From positions 44,373,674-44,437,673 of the forward strand of contig NC_053142.1 in the NCBI RefSeq assembly GCF_016808335.1: 64,000 nt of DNA, read 5' to 3'. Made by a program: the position numbers and the translations under genes. Of the stretch, positions 23,069 through 34,625 are shown piece by piece. Under the pieces are notes generated by a model. It was not told the DNA's origin. It was given only the letters and a program-made list of their open reading frames with translations, and made no database searches. The stretch comes from Panicum virgatum (Eukaryota; Streptophyta; Magnoliopsida; Poales; Poaceae). Within the stretch, counting starts at the first letter, position 1, and each line of letters begins with the position of its first letter.

Positions 23069-23767
23069 CTGCGTAAAGATAAAAGATAAAGACAAGGATA
23101 AGTAAACAATCTTAATCATATGCTAAGACAGATTGGGCTGGAGGAAGATAGTGAGTAGAGTGACAGTTAGTTGTAAGAAGATGAGATGATCCGATGACAA
23201 CAGTATCCACCAACAAAAGAAGCGGTAACAAATCTGCAAGTGTGTATGGCAAAAACTATCGAATTGAGAACCAGTACAAAATCTACAACATTAACAAATG
23301 CAGCAGAACTAAATTGTATGAGTAGCTTACAAGCATTCCCATTGATTTGCAAGACCTTTATGGAAAATTATTTGTTTCGGTACTAGCAATGTTCTGAGTT
23401 TTTAATTAAAAACTAGTTAAAATGTTTACAATCCAAAGCACACTTTTCTAACCATTCTTTGGTTATGGGGCTGCTAACGCATGTTATCTGGTTCGCAGGG
23501 AAAATGCACTTAACAAAAATACAATATTTTAGATTTTCAGTTGATTCCGTCATGCCTCTGCCTCATTAGGTTACTACAAGATCAGCTCGTTTCAAATTTT
23601 AGGCCTGGATTCTTTCAAAAAAAAAAAAGGCCTGGACACTAGTAAAAGTTCAATAAAATACTACTATATAATAGTGCCAGGATTAACAAATCGACTGCAC
23701 AGTGGTGTCCTGGTGGCACATATGCAACCTAAGTGCTGTTAGCCACAATTCAATTGCTTTCTTTATT
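23069..23767 (-). other. Intron 2 of SCE copy 3, 3' part
   Basis: Intronic sequence upstream of exon 3 on the minus strand. Apart from a run of A at about 23616-23627, no repeat boundary or gene is recognised. Confidence 0.4.
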
Positions 23768-24148
23768 GGCAACGTATCTAGTGCAAACCAAGGACCTTGT
23801 GCAAACCTATGTAAACCTACTAAACAAAGTTTCCAAAAATTCTGAAAAAAATCATGAATGTGCTTCTCAGATTACATCATCTATATATAAAATTTCATGG
23901 TTAAATTCGTCTTACTCTAGAAGTTACAAAAAAGACAAATTTGAGATGCATTTGAACCATTATTGTTGTCAGAAAATTTGTCTTTTTTGTAACTTTTAGA
24001 GTAAGATGAATTTGACCATAAAATTTTGTATATAGATAAGGTAAGTTGAGAAGCACATTCATGATTTTTTTCAGAATTTTTTGAAACTTTTTTTAGTAGG
24101 TTTGCACGGGTTTGCACAAGATTCTTGGTTTGCACCAGATACGTTCCC
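23768..24148. mobile_element. Mutator-type foldback MITE
   Basis: A 381 bp element whose two halves are long inverted repeats. The ends are GGCAACGTATCTAGTG and the complement of GGGAACGTATCTGGTG. It is flanked by a perfect 9 bp duplication, TTCTTTATT (23759-23767 and 24149-24157). A 9 bp duplication and G-initial ends fit the Mutator superfamily. It lies within intron 2 of SCE copy 3. The short ORFs on both strands are mirror images of the arms and not genes. Confidence 0.85.
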
Positions 24149-24239
24149 TTCTTTATTTACCCATGGACATCCTGAATATTTGAGCTAGCTAATAATAAAC
24201 TAGTAGATTACTGGATTCTAGACTTAAACTGATCAGATT

Positions 24240-25171
24240 ATAGATGTCCATGCAGCCCGCAACCCGACAGCCTGCCCGAAAGCACGTTTTTTTGGCCCGG
24301 CCCAGCCCGGTGGCCTCCGTGCCCGTGCTGGCCCGGCCCGATGGGGCGTGCCGGGCCTGGGCCGTCACTCCCGCCCGCCGGGCGGCACGACACGGCCCGG
24401 TAAAAAGGAACAGGCCCGTTAAGGGCCCAGGATCCCCTCCCCTCCCGACCTCCCTGGAGTAACCCTAGCCCCCAAAACACATCCGCCTCCCTCAGACAGC
24501 CTCCTCCTCCTCCGTCTTCCAAGTTCCAACTCTTCTCCCGACTCCCGTGGCCACCACATCCAGCGCTCCCTACCCCTCGACACCGGCCGGCGCAGCGGCG
24601 CTCGTCCCGCCCCTCGCCGGCTCCGTTGCCCATCGCCTCCGGCCTCTGCTCGCCCCGCCTGCCCCCGTTGCCGCCCCTCGCCGGCTCGCCGTGCCCCTCG
24701 CCGCCGGCCACTGCTCGCCCCGCATGCCCCCAATGCCGTCGCTCGCCGTGCCCCTCGCCGCCGTTGGAGGTAGTCGGCTCGTCAGCGAGGTAGCAAGAGG
24801 GGGCGACGGGCAAGAGGCCGTGGCGGCCGTTGGAGTGCAGGGTAGGCAACGATGAGCAAATTGCAGCAACAGCGAGCGAGCAGGCGGGGGCCAACGGGTG
24901 CGGCTGCGTCGGCAGGCGCGGAAGCCAGCGAGCGGTGGCCGCCATCGAGCGCGTAGGCTGTGGACGGCACGAGCACGATGGATTTCCCGTGCTATTCGGG
25001 CTGGCCCGGCACGAAATGAGCCCGTGCCTGGGCCGTCGCTGCAGCCTGTGGGCTGGCCCGGCACGGCACGCTGAGACACTGGGCCGGGCCAGGCACGGCA
25101 CGGTGAAGGCCGGGCCAGGACAGGCCCGGGCTCGGGCCGGGCCGGGCCGGGCAGCCCGAATGGACATCTAT
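24240..25171. mobile_element. GC-rich hAT-like non-autonomous element
   Basis: The ends are an inverted pair, TATAGATGTCCAT at the left and ATGGACATCTATA at the right, followed inward by GCCCGGCCCGG-type repeats. TAG...CTA ends and GGCCCGG-rich subterminal regions are seen in plant hAT elements. A matching 8 bp target duplication is not evident; only the hexamer CAGATT occurs near both ends. The proline/arginine-rich ORFs inside lack a transposase domain, so this is probably a deletion derivative. It sits in intron 2 of SCE copy 3. Confidence 0.55.
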
Positions 25172-25859
25172 AGGCCAGATTCATCCTAATTGTCAATTAA
25201 TTTCTAAAAACAGTCAAGACAAACTAATATGTGACTCGGTAATTTATGACCACCATTCCAGGAAAAGAATACATTCAAATCAAAGATACATAAGTCTGTT
25301 GTCAGATGAAGACTGGTGCAGTTTTAAGTAAAAAAAAATCAGAAGACCGGGAGTCTAAAAATTCTTGTCATACTATAATGTGACCCTTGTTTCTGTTTTA
25401 GGACAAAAGTTCAAATATTATACTTCTGTTTCTACCAACACATATCAAATCTGTCTTTTAGATGCCATAGGGGTTTGATGAACTTTAGTATTGTACAATG
25501 TTTAACCTGCAACATCAGGATAAAGTGACACCAATAACCTATTCGAAACAAACAACACATGGGCCCATATCACAGGATTCATTTAAGCCTTCATGACCAT
25601 AGCTCCTAAACCCTTTTATGCCAGAGGAAAAATCAAAATATTGTTATATTAGAATTGGATCGTAAACTGTTACACGCAACAGGAAAACCCTGATTTTCTA
25701 TAGTACATAATGGATTTTCCTTCATTAGCAGAAAAACCTGAATTCTTTATAGTGGAATAGGTTTTGCAGTGCGAACAGATTGAACTAGTATAGATCCTTT
25801 ACAAATATTACCTTTTAGTAGACATTATTTTCTAATTTGCAAGTGGGGCAGGATCAAAC
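25172..25859 (-). other. Intron 2 of SCE copy 3, middle part
   Basis: The stretch around 25258-25310 resembles 46-110 in the intron of copy 1 and about 49562-49610 in copy 4, so this is original intron sequence left of the copia insertion. Bases 25855-25859 (CAAAC) are the left target duplication of copia element 2. Confidence 0.5.
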
Positions 25860-26446
25860 TGTTGGAATTGATCTCCAACGGCCAGATCCAAAGATCTGGC
25901 CAATCCCTTGATTTGCGCCCTGATCGGGGGCGCTCAGCCAAACATGGCTGGTGGGCCCCCGTCGCCCGCGCTATAAAGAATAGGGAGAGGGCCCGGGGCA
26001 CGGGATCCCAAGTTCACCTGCCGTCACAACCCTCTCCCACAGTCCCTACCGATCTAGGGATTAGCGTGAGGCCGACGGGAAGCTCCGCCACCGCAACCAC
26101 GACGTCCTCCTCCGCCAACCCCGTCATCGGCCAGTGCCGGTGGAGGCCTGAAGGACGCCGGGACTTGCGCCGTACACTGCCGCCGCCGGATCAGCGCCTC
26201 GAAGAGCCGGACTTCCTCGCCTCCATCCTCGGCTCCATCGACGCGATGGCACCCACCGGCAATGGCTCCTCTGCATCCACTCCCGCGGATGGTCTGTGTC
26301 TCTCATCCACCTTCTCTCTCTGTCTCTCCCTTGTACTAGGTCTAGAATGAATCACTTGATATTATACCTAGAACTTGTACCCCAGTACTCGATTCGTACA
26401 CTAGATGTGATCCTAGCCCAGAAATAGAGAAGACTAGAACCTATCA
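25860..26446 (+). repeat. 5' LTR of copia element 2
   Basis: TGTTGGAATTGATC...CCTATCA. A TATA-like CTATAAAGAATAGG at about 25970-25983 marks the likely promoter. It is nearly identical to 32069-32654. Confidence 0.93.
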
Positions 26447-26447
26447 T

Positions 26448-26459
26448 TGGTATCAGTCG
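26448..26459 (+). other. Primer-binding site of copia element 2
   Basis: TGGTATCAGTCG starts one base after the LTR. It matches the initiator-Met tRNA 3' end (TGGTATCAG...), the usual primer for plant copia elements. Confidence 0.75.
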
Positions 26460-27635
26460 CGGATCTAGTTGTAGATCGTGGTTTTTGGGGTTCATTTTAC
26501 TCAGATCTACACTCAGAAAGTAGAAGGAGGTGACAGAAATGAAAATCGATCTCGGATCGACAAAGAACACCCACTGAAACCCTAACCCTAACCCTAGAAT
26601 CCAAGAAACCAAGAAGAAAAAGGCGGCGGGCTCACCTGTTGCGCGCGCCGGCCACCGCCGCGCACCAGAGCTCCGGCCACCGCCGGCACAGAACCACCTC
26701 GGGCCGCTGCTCGCTTGGGTCCGTCGCGGATCGGGGGCGCGGGCTTGAGCACCGCCGTCAGGCCGCTCGACGGCGGCGCGCTCCCGCTCGGGTGAGCGCA
26801 CTCGCCGGTGAGGGGGCCGGCGGCGGTGCCGCCGCTTCCTCTCCGACCGGCCATGGCGGCCGTTGCTCCTCAGTCGCGGGCGGAAGAAACGGAGGAAGGG
26901 GGAAGAAATGGGCCTAGGGTTTGGGCGCCCCGTCGCCGACGTCGGTTTTGATCCGGCGAGAAGGCCGGGCAGCCATCGGATCAGATCCGACGGTCTGCAT
27001 CTACCGGCCGGCGAACGGGCTGATTGAGGCCCAGGCGGAGGGCGCGCGCATGCCGTTTCGGCGGCCCGGCCGTCGGATGCTGGGCTACGGGCCCAGGCGC
27101 GGGGGAGCGGCCGCGCGGAAACGGGCCGTGGGCCGTTTTTCCGTCTCGGGCCGCATAAACAGTACCAGAATTCGCTTTTTCTTTTATTTCAGAAGCATTT
27201 TGAATATGAATTTGAATGATTTTGCTTAGAATTTGATCTCTGTAAATACATGCACCAACGTGTATTATTTTTAGAGCAGAAATTTACAAGATTTATGCTT
27301 CTGAATATTTAGAAGTTTACATGTTTCCGCTCCAAAGAATTTATTTTGTCTCTATGTTAATTTGAAACAACGAGATAATTGATATAGAGGCTTATAGAAT
27401 TTATTTCTCAGAATTTTTAGTATATTATAATGTTGTAATTTCTGACCAAAGTTGATATTGCAATATTATAATTTTTGTTCAGAATTTTGTATACATTATA
27501 TCTTTTTCTGCCCAACGGTGATTTAGATTTAATGTACAGATTATTGCATGTTTTAATTTTGACCAACGTTAAATTGATACATGCATTTATTGTTGTCCTC
27601 ACAAATTTTGAATTCAAATTTCAGGCTCCAATGCT

Positions 27636-28520
27636 ATGACTTATGTGAATGCCATTCCTGAACTGGATGGCAACAACTATGGGAAATGGTACCAGAAATT
27701 GGAGATAGCTCTGGCGATGGCCAATATAGATTTGGCCATCACAACGCCAGCTCCACAAGAACCAGAAAAGCCCGTAAGGGCACAGAATGAAGAAGCTACT
27801 GCTTGGGCTATCCGAGAGAAGAATTATGACTCTGCTATGACCAGATATGACTGCTGACAAGACACGTTGGAATGATTCCAACCGCAAGTGTCTTATGGTC
27901 ATGAAGGGTTCCACTTCAGATGCCATCAAGATGGCGATCCCAGATTGTGACACCGCTTCAGAATATTTAGCAAAGGTGAAGAGTCAGTTTACTGGTTCTT
28001 CCAAGGCTTATGCTGCCATTCTTGCTGAGCAGCTTATCACCAAGAAATACACTGTCGGTGGCATCAGAGAACATATCTTAAAAATGAGCCACATGGCCAA
28101 CAAGCTTAAGACAATAGGACATGCCTTTGCCAGAAAAGTTCATTGTTCAGCTGGTCTTCAAGTCCCTACCAAAGGCGTTTGAGGCATTTCATGTCAACTA
28201 TAACGTTTTTCCAGAAGATTGGGGTATTGACAAGCTGATTGGCATGTGTGTTCAAGAAGAGGATCGCCTTAAGAACTCCAATGGTGGTGAGCTTGCTTTT
28301 CAAGTTCAACACAAGAAAAAGAATTTCCAGAATAAGAACTTCCAGCATAACAAGAGACATTTCCCACCAGGCAAGAATCAGCATGAGAGTGACCCTTCCA
28401 GACCACCTCCACAGAAAGACTGGGAAAATTTTCCAGTTGAACAAGACCAGTGCCTGAAGTGCAAAAAGAGAGGGCACTACAAGAGGGACTGCCCAGAATT
28501 CCTGAAAGAGTTGTTAAGAA
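27636..28520 (+). pseudogene. copia element 2 gag
   Basis: Gag begins MTYVNAIPELDGNNYGKWY and continues through the copia gag helices to the zinc knuckle [14 protein letters not shown] (about 28450-28491). The frame changes near 27850 and again near 28110-28125, so three overlapping segments are needed to follow the protein. After the second break the frame is continuous into pol. Such a gag would not form particles without a frameshift or a helper copy. Confidence 0.88.
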
Positions 28521-31500
28521 AGGGTGAGGACACCATTACTTTTGTAGATGAATCCCTGTATTTAAGTTATGACAAATCCACTTGGTGGATTGATTCTGGT
28601 GCAACTACTCATGTTGCTAATTCTTTACAGGGATCAAGTATAAGGAGGACCCTGCCAAGAGGCGCAAGAAGAATTAAAGTTGCAAACGGTGTAGAAGCTG
28701 AAGTCGAAGCCATTGCAGAATTTCATTTAGAATTACATAGTGGCTTTGTACTTTGTTTGAGAGATGTTCTTTATGTACCGTCTTTGCAACAAAACTTAAT
28801 AAGTGTGTCTAAATTAGATGATGACGCTATTGCTTGTCATTTTGGTGATGGCAAGTGTAAGATACAAGTTAATTCAGAATGTGTTGGTCTTGCCTTCCGA
28901 CAAGACAAATTATATTTGCTTTCATTATCTGAGAATGTGAATGCAGTATGTTCTGAGAATAAAAATGCCTCCTCATATGAGAATGTTACTAAGAAACGCA
29001 AACGAATTGATGCAATTTCGTCGAAATTATGGCCCTGTCGTTTAGGCCATATTTCGAGGGGGAGAATAGAGCGCTTAGTGACAGCATCAATTCTTCCACC
29101 GTTAGAATTTTCAGATTTAGAACAATGTATTGATTGCATTAAAGGAAAATTCATTAAGAACATAAAGAAAGGTGCCAAACGAAGTGCGCGAATTCTAGAA
29201 ATAATTCACACAGATATATGTGGACCATTCCCTGTCACTTCTGTAGATGGTTATGTTTCTTTCATAACATTTACAGACGATTACTCGCGTTATGGCTACA
29301 TTTATCCAATTAAAGAACGATCAGAAGCATTGGATAAATTCAAGATATTCAAAGCAGAAGTAGAAAACCAACATGATTTAAAGATTAAGATAGTCAGATC
29401 CGACCGTGGGGGAGAGTACTACGGTCGACACACCCCCTATGGCCAAGTTCCAGGACCTTTTGCAAGGTTCCTTATGGAAAATGGCATAGTTGCCCAGTAT
29501 TCTACACCGGGTGAGCCTCAGCAGAACGGAGTAGCAGAAAGAAGAAACCGTACCCTGATGGATATGGTCAGAAGTATGATGAGTTATTCCACGTTACCGA
29601 TTAATTTGTGGATGGAGGCGTTAAAAACCGCCATTTACATTCTTAATCGGGTGCCAAGTAAATCGGTGCCGAAAACACCGTATGAACTATGGACAGGAAG
29701 AGAACCCTCGCTTAATCATTTTTGCGTATGGGGCTGTCCAGCTGAGGCCAAAGTGTTTAATCCGAACATTGGGAAGCTAGATCCCAAGACAGTCAGTTGC
29801 CATTTTATTGGCTATCCAGAAAAGTCTAAGGGATATCGTTTTTATTGTCCCGACAGACACACGAAATTTGTAGAAACAAGACATGCTGCCTTATTAGAAG
29901 ATCAGATAATCAGGGGGAGCATAGTAGCCAGAAAAATCGACTTTGAGGAGAAGCGGGTATATGTTCCCACTCCGATGATTCAAGAGCCTTATTTCTCGTT
30001 ACATGTGGTTGTGGCACCGATAGAGCAGGAAACTGCAGTGCCAACACCTGCTGTCAGTCTACCTGACGTTGCAGTGCAAGAAACTGCGGTGCCACCACCT
30101 GTTGTTGGTTCTCCTAGCTTGGCATTAAATGGAAATGAGGACCCTGTTCCTCAGGACCAAGTAGAACCCATTGCCATGGATGAGGGGGAGCAACAACAGC
30201 CTCCTGTGCAAGAAATACCAGTCGCAGTGGCCCCGAGAAGGTCACAAAGAACTAGAAAACCAACTATTTCTAAAGACTATGAAGTCTATCATAATGAAGA
30301 AATACAGAATGAGGGTGATCCCACCTCTTTTGAAGAAGCCATGAAAAGCGCCAATTCATCCAAATGGTTTGCAGCCATGGAAGATGAAATGAGATCCATG
30401 AATACCAATAAAGTTTGGGACTTAGAAGAAATTCCCAAATGAGCCAAAACAGTAGGCTGCAAGTGGGTCTACAAAACAAAATGTGACTCCAAAGGGAACA
30501 TAGAAAGATATAAAGCGCGGCTCGTGGCAAAAGGTTTCACGCAAAGAGAAGGAATAGATTACAATGAGACATTCTCTCCGGTCTCATGTAAAGACTCTTT
30601 CATAATAATAATGGCCTTAGTGGCACATTATGATTTAGAATTGCATCAGATGGATGTGAAAACGACATTTCTAAATGGGGATTTGTTTGAAGATGTCTAC
30701 ATGGCACAGCCCAAAGGTTCTGTCATGGAAGGCAAAGAAAATTTAGGATGCCGCTTGAGAAAATCGATTTATGGCTTGAAGCAAGCCTCGAGGCAGTGGT
30801 ACTTGAAATTTGATGAAACAATTAGAAAGTTTGGATTTAAAGAAAATGAAGAGAACAATTATATTTATGCGAAGTTCAAGAACGGAAAATTTATTTTCCT
30901 CATCTTGTATGTGGATGACATTCTGCTAGCTAGCAGTGATGTTAATCTACTACTGGAGACAAAGAAATTCTTGTCCTCGAAATTTGATATGAAAGATCTT
31001 GGTGAAACTTCGTTCGTCTTAGGAATTGAGATTCATCGAGATAGAAGAAGAGGGATTTTAGGATTATCACAGAAAACATACTTAGAAAAGATATTAAAGA
31101 AATATGGTATGCATGCGAGCAAGCCCACACCTGCTCCAATAGTCAAGGGCGACAGTTTCGGGAAACATCAGTGTCCCAAGAACCAGTATGAGCTCGAGCA
31201 AATGAAGGCAGTGCCTTATGCTTCGGCTGTCGGAAGCTTACAGTATGCACAAGTGTGCACACACCCTGACTTAAGTTTCGTTACCGGGGTACTTGGCAGA
31301 TACCAGAGTAATCCAGGTATAGAGCACTGGAAAATGGTAAAGAAAGCTTTGCGCTATGTGAGGGGCACAACTGGCCTCATGCTAACATATAGAAAATCAG
31401 AAACTTTAGAAATAGAAGGGTATTCAGATTCAGATTTTGCAGGAGATACAGATGATAGAAAGTCCACATCTGGATACATCTTCACTCTTGCAAAAGGAGC

Positions 31501-31888
31501 AATATCGTGAAAAAGCTCCAAACAGACAGTTACAGCATCCTCCACGATGTATGCTGAATTTGTGGCATGTTATGAGGCCTCGGGGCAGGTCACATGGCTA
31601 AAGAAATTCGTACCCGGATTGAAAGTGGTCGACAGCATAGAAAAACCACTGAAATTATACTGCGACAACGAGCCAGCAGTATTCTATGCTCATAACAACA
31701 AGTCGAGTGGTGCTGCCAAACACATCGACATCAAGTTTTATGTTGTTAAGGAGCAAGTCCAGGATCAAACTATTTGTCTAGAACATATCAGAACGAACAA
31801 GATGTTAGCGGATCCGCTTACAAAAGGCCTACCACCCAATGTGTTCAGAGAACACTTAGCCGGCATGGGTTTAAGGGAAAGCCTATGA
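28521..31888 (+). pseudogene. copia element 2 pol (protease, integrase, RT, RNase H)
   Basis: Domains in order: protease ([11 protein letters not shown], about 28582), pre-integrase (LGHIS, about 29043), integrase ([38 protein letters not shown]), reverse transcriptase (MDVKTTFLNGDL, YGLKQASRQW, LYVDDILLA) and RNase H (SDSDFAGDTDDRKSTSGY, then CDNEPAVFYA and ADPLTKGLP). Only two stops interrupt it: TGA at 30440-30442 between integrase and RT, and TGA at 31508-31510 where a Trp codon is expected before KSSKQTV. This is a near-complete polyprotein, inactive in cis but close to its functional ancestor. Confidence 0.93.
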
Positions 31889-32054
31889 TTCCTGGACAAA
31901 GAGGGCCCTAGAATAAGAATCTGTTTCAGACCGGAAAGGTGATTGTGGCTGTTAATCTGACAGTAATAATTGTCATGACGAGGCACGCTCTATACACTGA
32001 TCTGCGATGGAATGGATAAACTCAGATACAGAACAAGAATAAGAACAATGAGAG

Positions 32055-32068
32055 ATCAAGGGGGAGAA
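32055..32068 (+). other. Polypurine tract of copia element 2
   Basis: ATCAAGGGGGAGAA lies directly before the 3' LTR, the expected plus-strand priming site. Confidence 0.85.
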
Positions 32069-32654
32069 TGTTGGAATTGATCTCCAACGGCCAGATCCAA
32101 AGATCTGGCCAATCCCTTGATTTGCGCCCTGATCGGGGGCGCTCAGCCAAACATGGCTGGTGGGCCCCCGTCGCCCGCGCTATAAAGAATAGGGAGAGGG
32201 CCCGGGGCACGGGATCCCAAGTTCACCGCCGTCACAACCCTCTCCCACAGTCCCTACCGATCTAGGGTTAGCGTGAGGCCGACGGGAAGCTCCGCCACCG
32301 CAACCACGACGTCCTCCTCCGCCAACCCCGTCATCGGCCAGTGCCGGTGGAGGCCTGAAGGACGCCGGGACTTGCGCCGTCCACTGCCGCCGCCGGATCA
32401 GCGCCTCGAAGAGCCGGACTTCCTCGCCTCCATCCTCGGCTCCATCGACGCGATGGCACCCACCGGCAATGGCTCCTCTGCATCCACTCCCGCGGATGGT
32501 CTGTGTCTCTCATCCACCTCTCTCTCTCTATCTCTCCCTTGTACTAGGTCTAGAATGAATCACTTGATATTATACCTAGAACTTGTACCCCAGTACTCGA
32601 TTCGTACACTAGATGTGATCCTAGTCCAGAAATAGAGAAGACTAGAACCTATCA
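32069..32654 (+). repeat. 3' LTR of copia element 2
   Basis: Same ends and order as the 5' LTR. Differences seen by eye are a few single-base changes and one-base indels, for example CACCTGCC against CACCGCC and GCCCAG against GTCCAG. Confidence 0.93.
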
Positions 32655-32659
32655 CAAAC

Positions 32660-33655
32660 AATAAGTTCCCACGGCAAAACTGAACAAGAATCCCACGCTT
32701 GCAAAGACTACCAACCACAGTACCAGCATATATGGAAGTCGGGAGATATGATAATTTTTTTTCCTTACACCTTCCTCACTGGAGATGACACTATTCAAGT
32801 GCATCACATTCTCGGATGCATTCAGTGATACCACCTACTAGTCCACAAAGGCAAGAAACCATTGAGATTCTAAGTTACTTAAGCTGAAAGGCTAGGAATT
32901 TAAAAACTTGGTCTTAAAACCTTGTCAGATTATAATGCTTTGCTTGTTTCTGCTTCGGGAAAACATGCTGAAATAGTTCTTTTTGTACCAAGACATAACA
33001 GATCAGTTATGAGGTGGAGCATAAGTCATTGCCAAGTTGCAGCATTCTAGAAAGTTTAACTTGTTTCATAAGAATTGATTGGCACTGACAAACAATTGGG
33101 AATGAATTCATTTGGTGTCCAAACAACACAATCATCAGAATAAAGTTGCAACGGAAACCAATTGGAAATGATTTGTTTCGTGTCTAAACAATGCAACATG
33201 CCTCTAGATTTCACCGAAGCCTTCATGAACAGCACTGTAAACGATTATGGCTATCTAGAACACTAGTGCAGTGAGCTGTGAACATGCTTGTAGTTGCAAA
33301 CCTGCAAGGGTTTCACAGTCCAGAAACAATGGTTCGAGACGACTGCAATTCCCTTGCGACTAGTGTGAAAGCCTTAGCCGGGTTTGGTGCTTTGGCTTCA
33401 CACAATCATGGACAGATCTAACATCTTAGCTTTTTTAAAACTCATCCAGCATCTTAATTCTTAGCTAGTACAAAAGCATGGAGATTCTTCTCGAGTCTCC
33501 CTTTTTTAGACGAATCGTTATGTACTCTTCAGGTGGGCACTCAGCAAAACTGGAAAACAATGCGTGTTTGCCGATATCGTCATTTCGGCAAACACAGTAG
33601 CGGCACCTGAGAAGATTTTGGGGACAGGAACTGGGAGTTGTGAGTAATGGCTTAC
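32660..33655 (-). other. Intron 2 of SCE copy 3, 5' part
   Basis: Clearly related to 130-730 in intron 2 of copy 1, with the same order of short motifs such as CAAGACATAACA. No gene or separate repeat is seen. Confidence 0.6.
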
Positions 33656-34075
33656 GCCTTCCTTGCCGGGGACGACGCACTTCCAGACCATGAGGTTGAC
33701 GGACCCATCCGGCAGCGTCTCCGGCTTCGCCACGAACCCCTGAACGAATCAAACAAGCACCAACGCCCTCAAGTTCAAAAATGGGAACGGAACTATACTC
33801 CTACTAGCAGAGCAGGGCTCAGGGCGTAGCGGCGGCACTTACATGGGGGTGGCTCTTGCGCCGGTCCAAAATTTTAAACTAAAATATCTATTTGTCGGGT
33901 TTTAAAAAAGTCGAATTCTAATTTTATATAATTTTGACTTAAAATATTTAAAAAATTTATTGAGCTGTGAAGAAGCCACTGAAATCATGATCCATTACCA
34001 CCCGTACTTTCGCCACATCTTGCGCTCCTCGGTGAGGCGGCCGAGGCGGCCGCGGGCGACTCCACCGGACGCCAT
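33656..34075 (-). pseudogene. SCE1: SUMO-conjugating enzyme copy 3, exons 1-2, exon 1 interrupted
   Basis: Exon 2 (33739-33656) encodes the standard 28 residues GFVAKPE...PGKEG and ends at GTAAGC. Exon 1 starts at ATG 34075 (MASGGVARGRL, then a duplicated GRL before TEERKMW) and is cut within the WR codons. It resumes as RKSHPH at 33862-33843 before GTAAGTG. The interruption is a 148 bp AT-rich insertion (33863-34010) that brings an in-frame TAA a few codons in. It is homologous to exons 1-2 of copies 1 and 4. Together with 22507-23068 it forms one gene broken by insertions. Confidence 0.85.
33863..34010. other. 148 bp insertion in exon 1 of SCE copy 3
   Basis: AT-rich sequence bounded by the tetranucleotide CGCC on both sides (33859-33862 and 34011-34014), consistent with a 4 bp target duplication or a filler insertion at a break. 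No terminal inverted repeats were recognised, and the source is unknown. Confidence 0.65.
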
Positions 34076-34273
34076 CCGACTCGAGCGCGCTGTGTCTTTG
34101 GTTGGCTTCCTTTGGGGGCGAAATCGAGCGCCGAGAGCAGTGTGAGATTGGGCGGTTCAGCTTCCGCCGATGATTCGATTTATTGTGGGTGGTTGGCCCG
34201 AACCCCGAGGCAGGCAGCGACCCGCGGCGACTGATCGCTTTCCACTCCTGCTTGGCGCGTGCTTGGGCTTTCT

Positions 34274-34625
34274 GGCCCTGTTTAGTTCCACGGGTGTAAA
34301 CGCAAAAATTTTATGCGACGGAATCTTGGTAATTTGAAGTACTAAATGAAATTTATTTATAAATTTTTTTGCACAGATGGGTTGTAAATCGCGAGACGAA
34401 TCTAATGATGCTAATTAATCTATAATTAATTAATAATTAGTAGATGATTACTGTAGCATCACTGTTGCAAATTATAGATTAAGTAGGCTCATTAGATTCG
34501 TCTCGCGATTTACAGACTATCCATGCAAAAAGTTTTATAAATAAACACTTCAAATTAGTAAGATTTCTTCGCAAAATTTTGCGTTTTTGTGTTTTTGCGT
34601 TTACGGGTGGGAACTAAACAGGGCC
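34274..34625. mobile_element. MITE, GGCCCTGTTTAGTTCC family
   Basis: A 352 bp element with near-perfect ends (GGCCCTGTTTAGTTCC and its complement), flanked by TCT on both sides. The inner part holds another inverted pair around CGCGAGACGAATCTAATGA. It sits upstream of SCE copy 3. Superfamily assignment is uncertain: a 3 bp duplication fits PIF/Harbinger or CACTA, but TCT is not the usual TWA. Confidence 0.8.

Larger units (their letters stand above)
25860..32654 (+). mobile_element. Ty1/copia LTR retrotransposon 2, young
   Basis: A 6.8 kb element with LTRs of 587 and 586 bp that differ at only a handful of positions by eye, flanked by a perfect CAAAC duplication (25855-25859 and 32655-32659). 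It has a primer-binding site, gag, pol in copia order and a polypurine tract. It inserted in intron 2 of SCE copy 3, in the opposite orientation to the gene. Coding lesions are few: two frame breaks in gag and two TGA stops in pol. About 1.17 kb of non-coding leader (26447-27635) separates the LTR from gag. Confidence 0.97.

Noticed and set aside
23733..24135. Small ORFs on both strands around 23.7-24.1 kb
   Set aside because: They encode mirror-image peptides because they lie on the two arms of the foldback MITE.
24238..25167. Minus-strand ORF of ~300 codons
   Set aside because: It spans the GC-rich hAT-like element from end to end, including its inverted ends, and is low-complexity Pro/Ala/Arg/Gly. 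No transposase motif was seen.
26579..26598. Telomere-like CCCTAA repeats
   Set aside because: Only about three units, in the leader of copia element 2, and plant telomeres are CCCTAAA. Chance or leader sequence is more likely.
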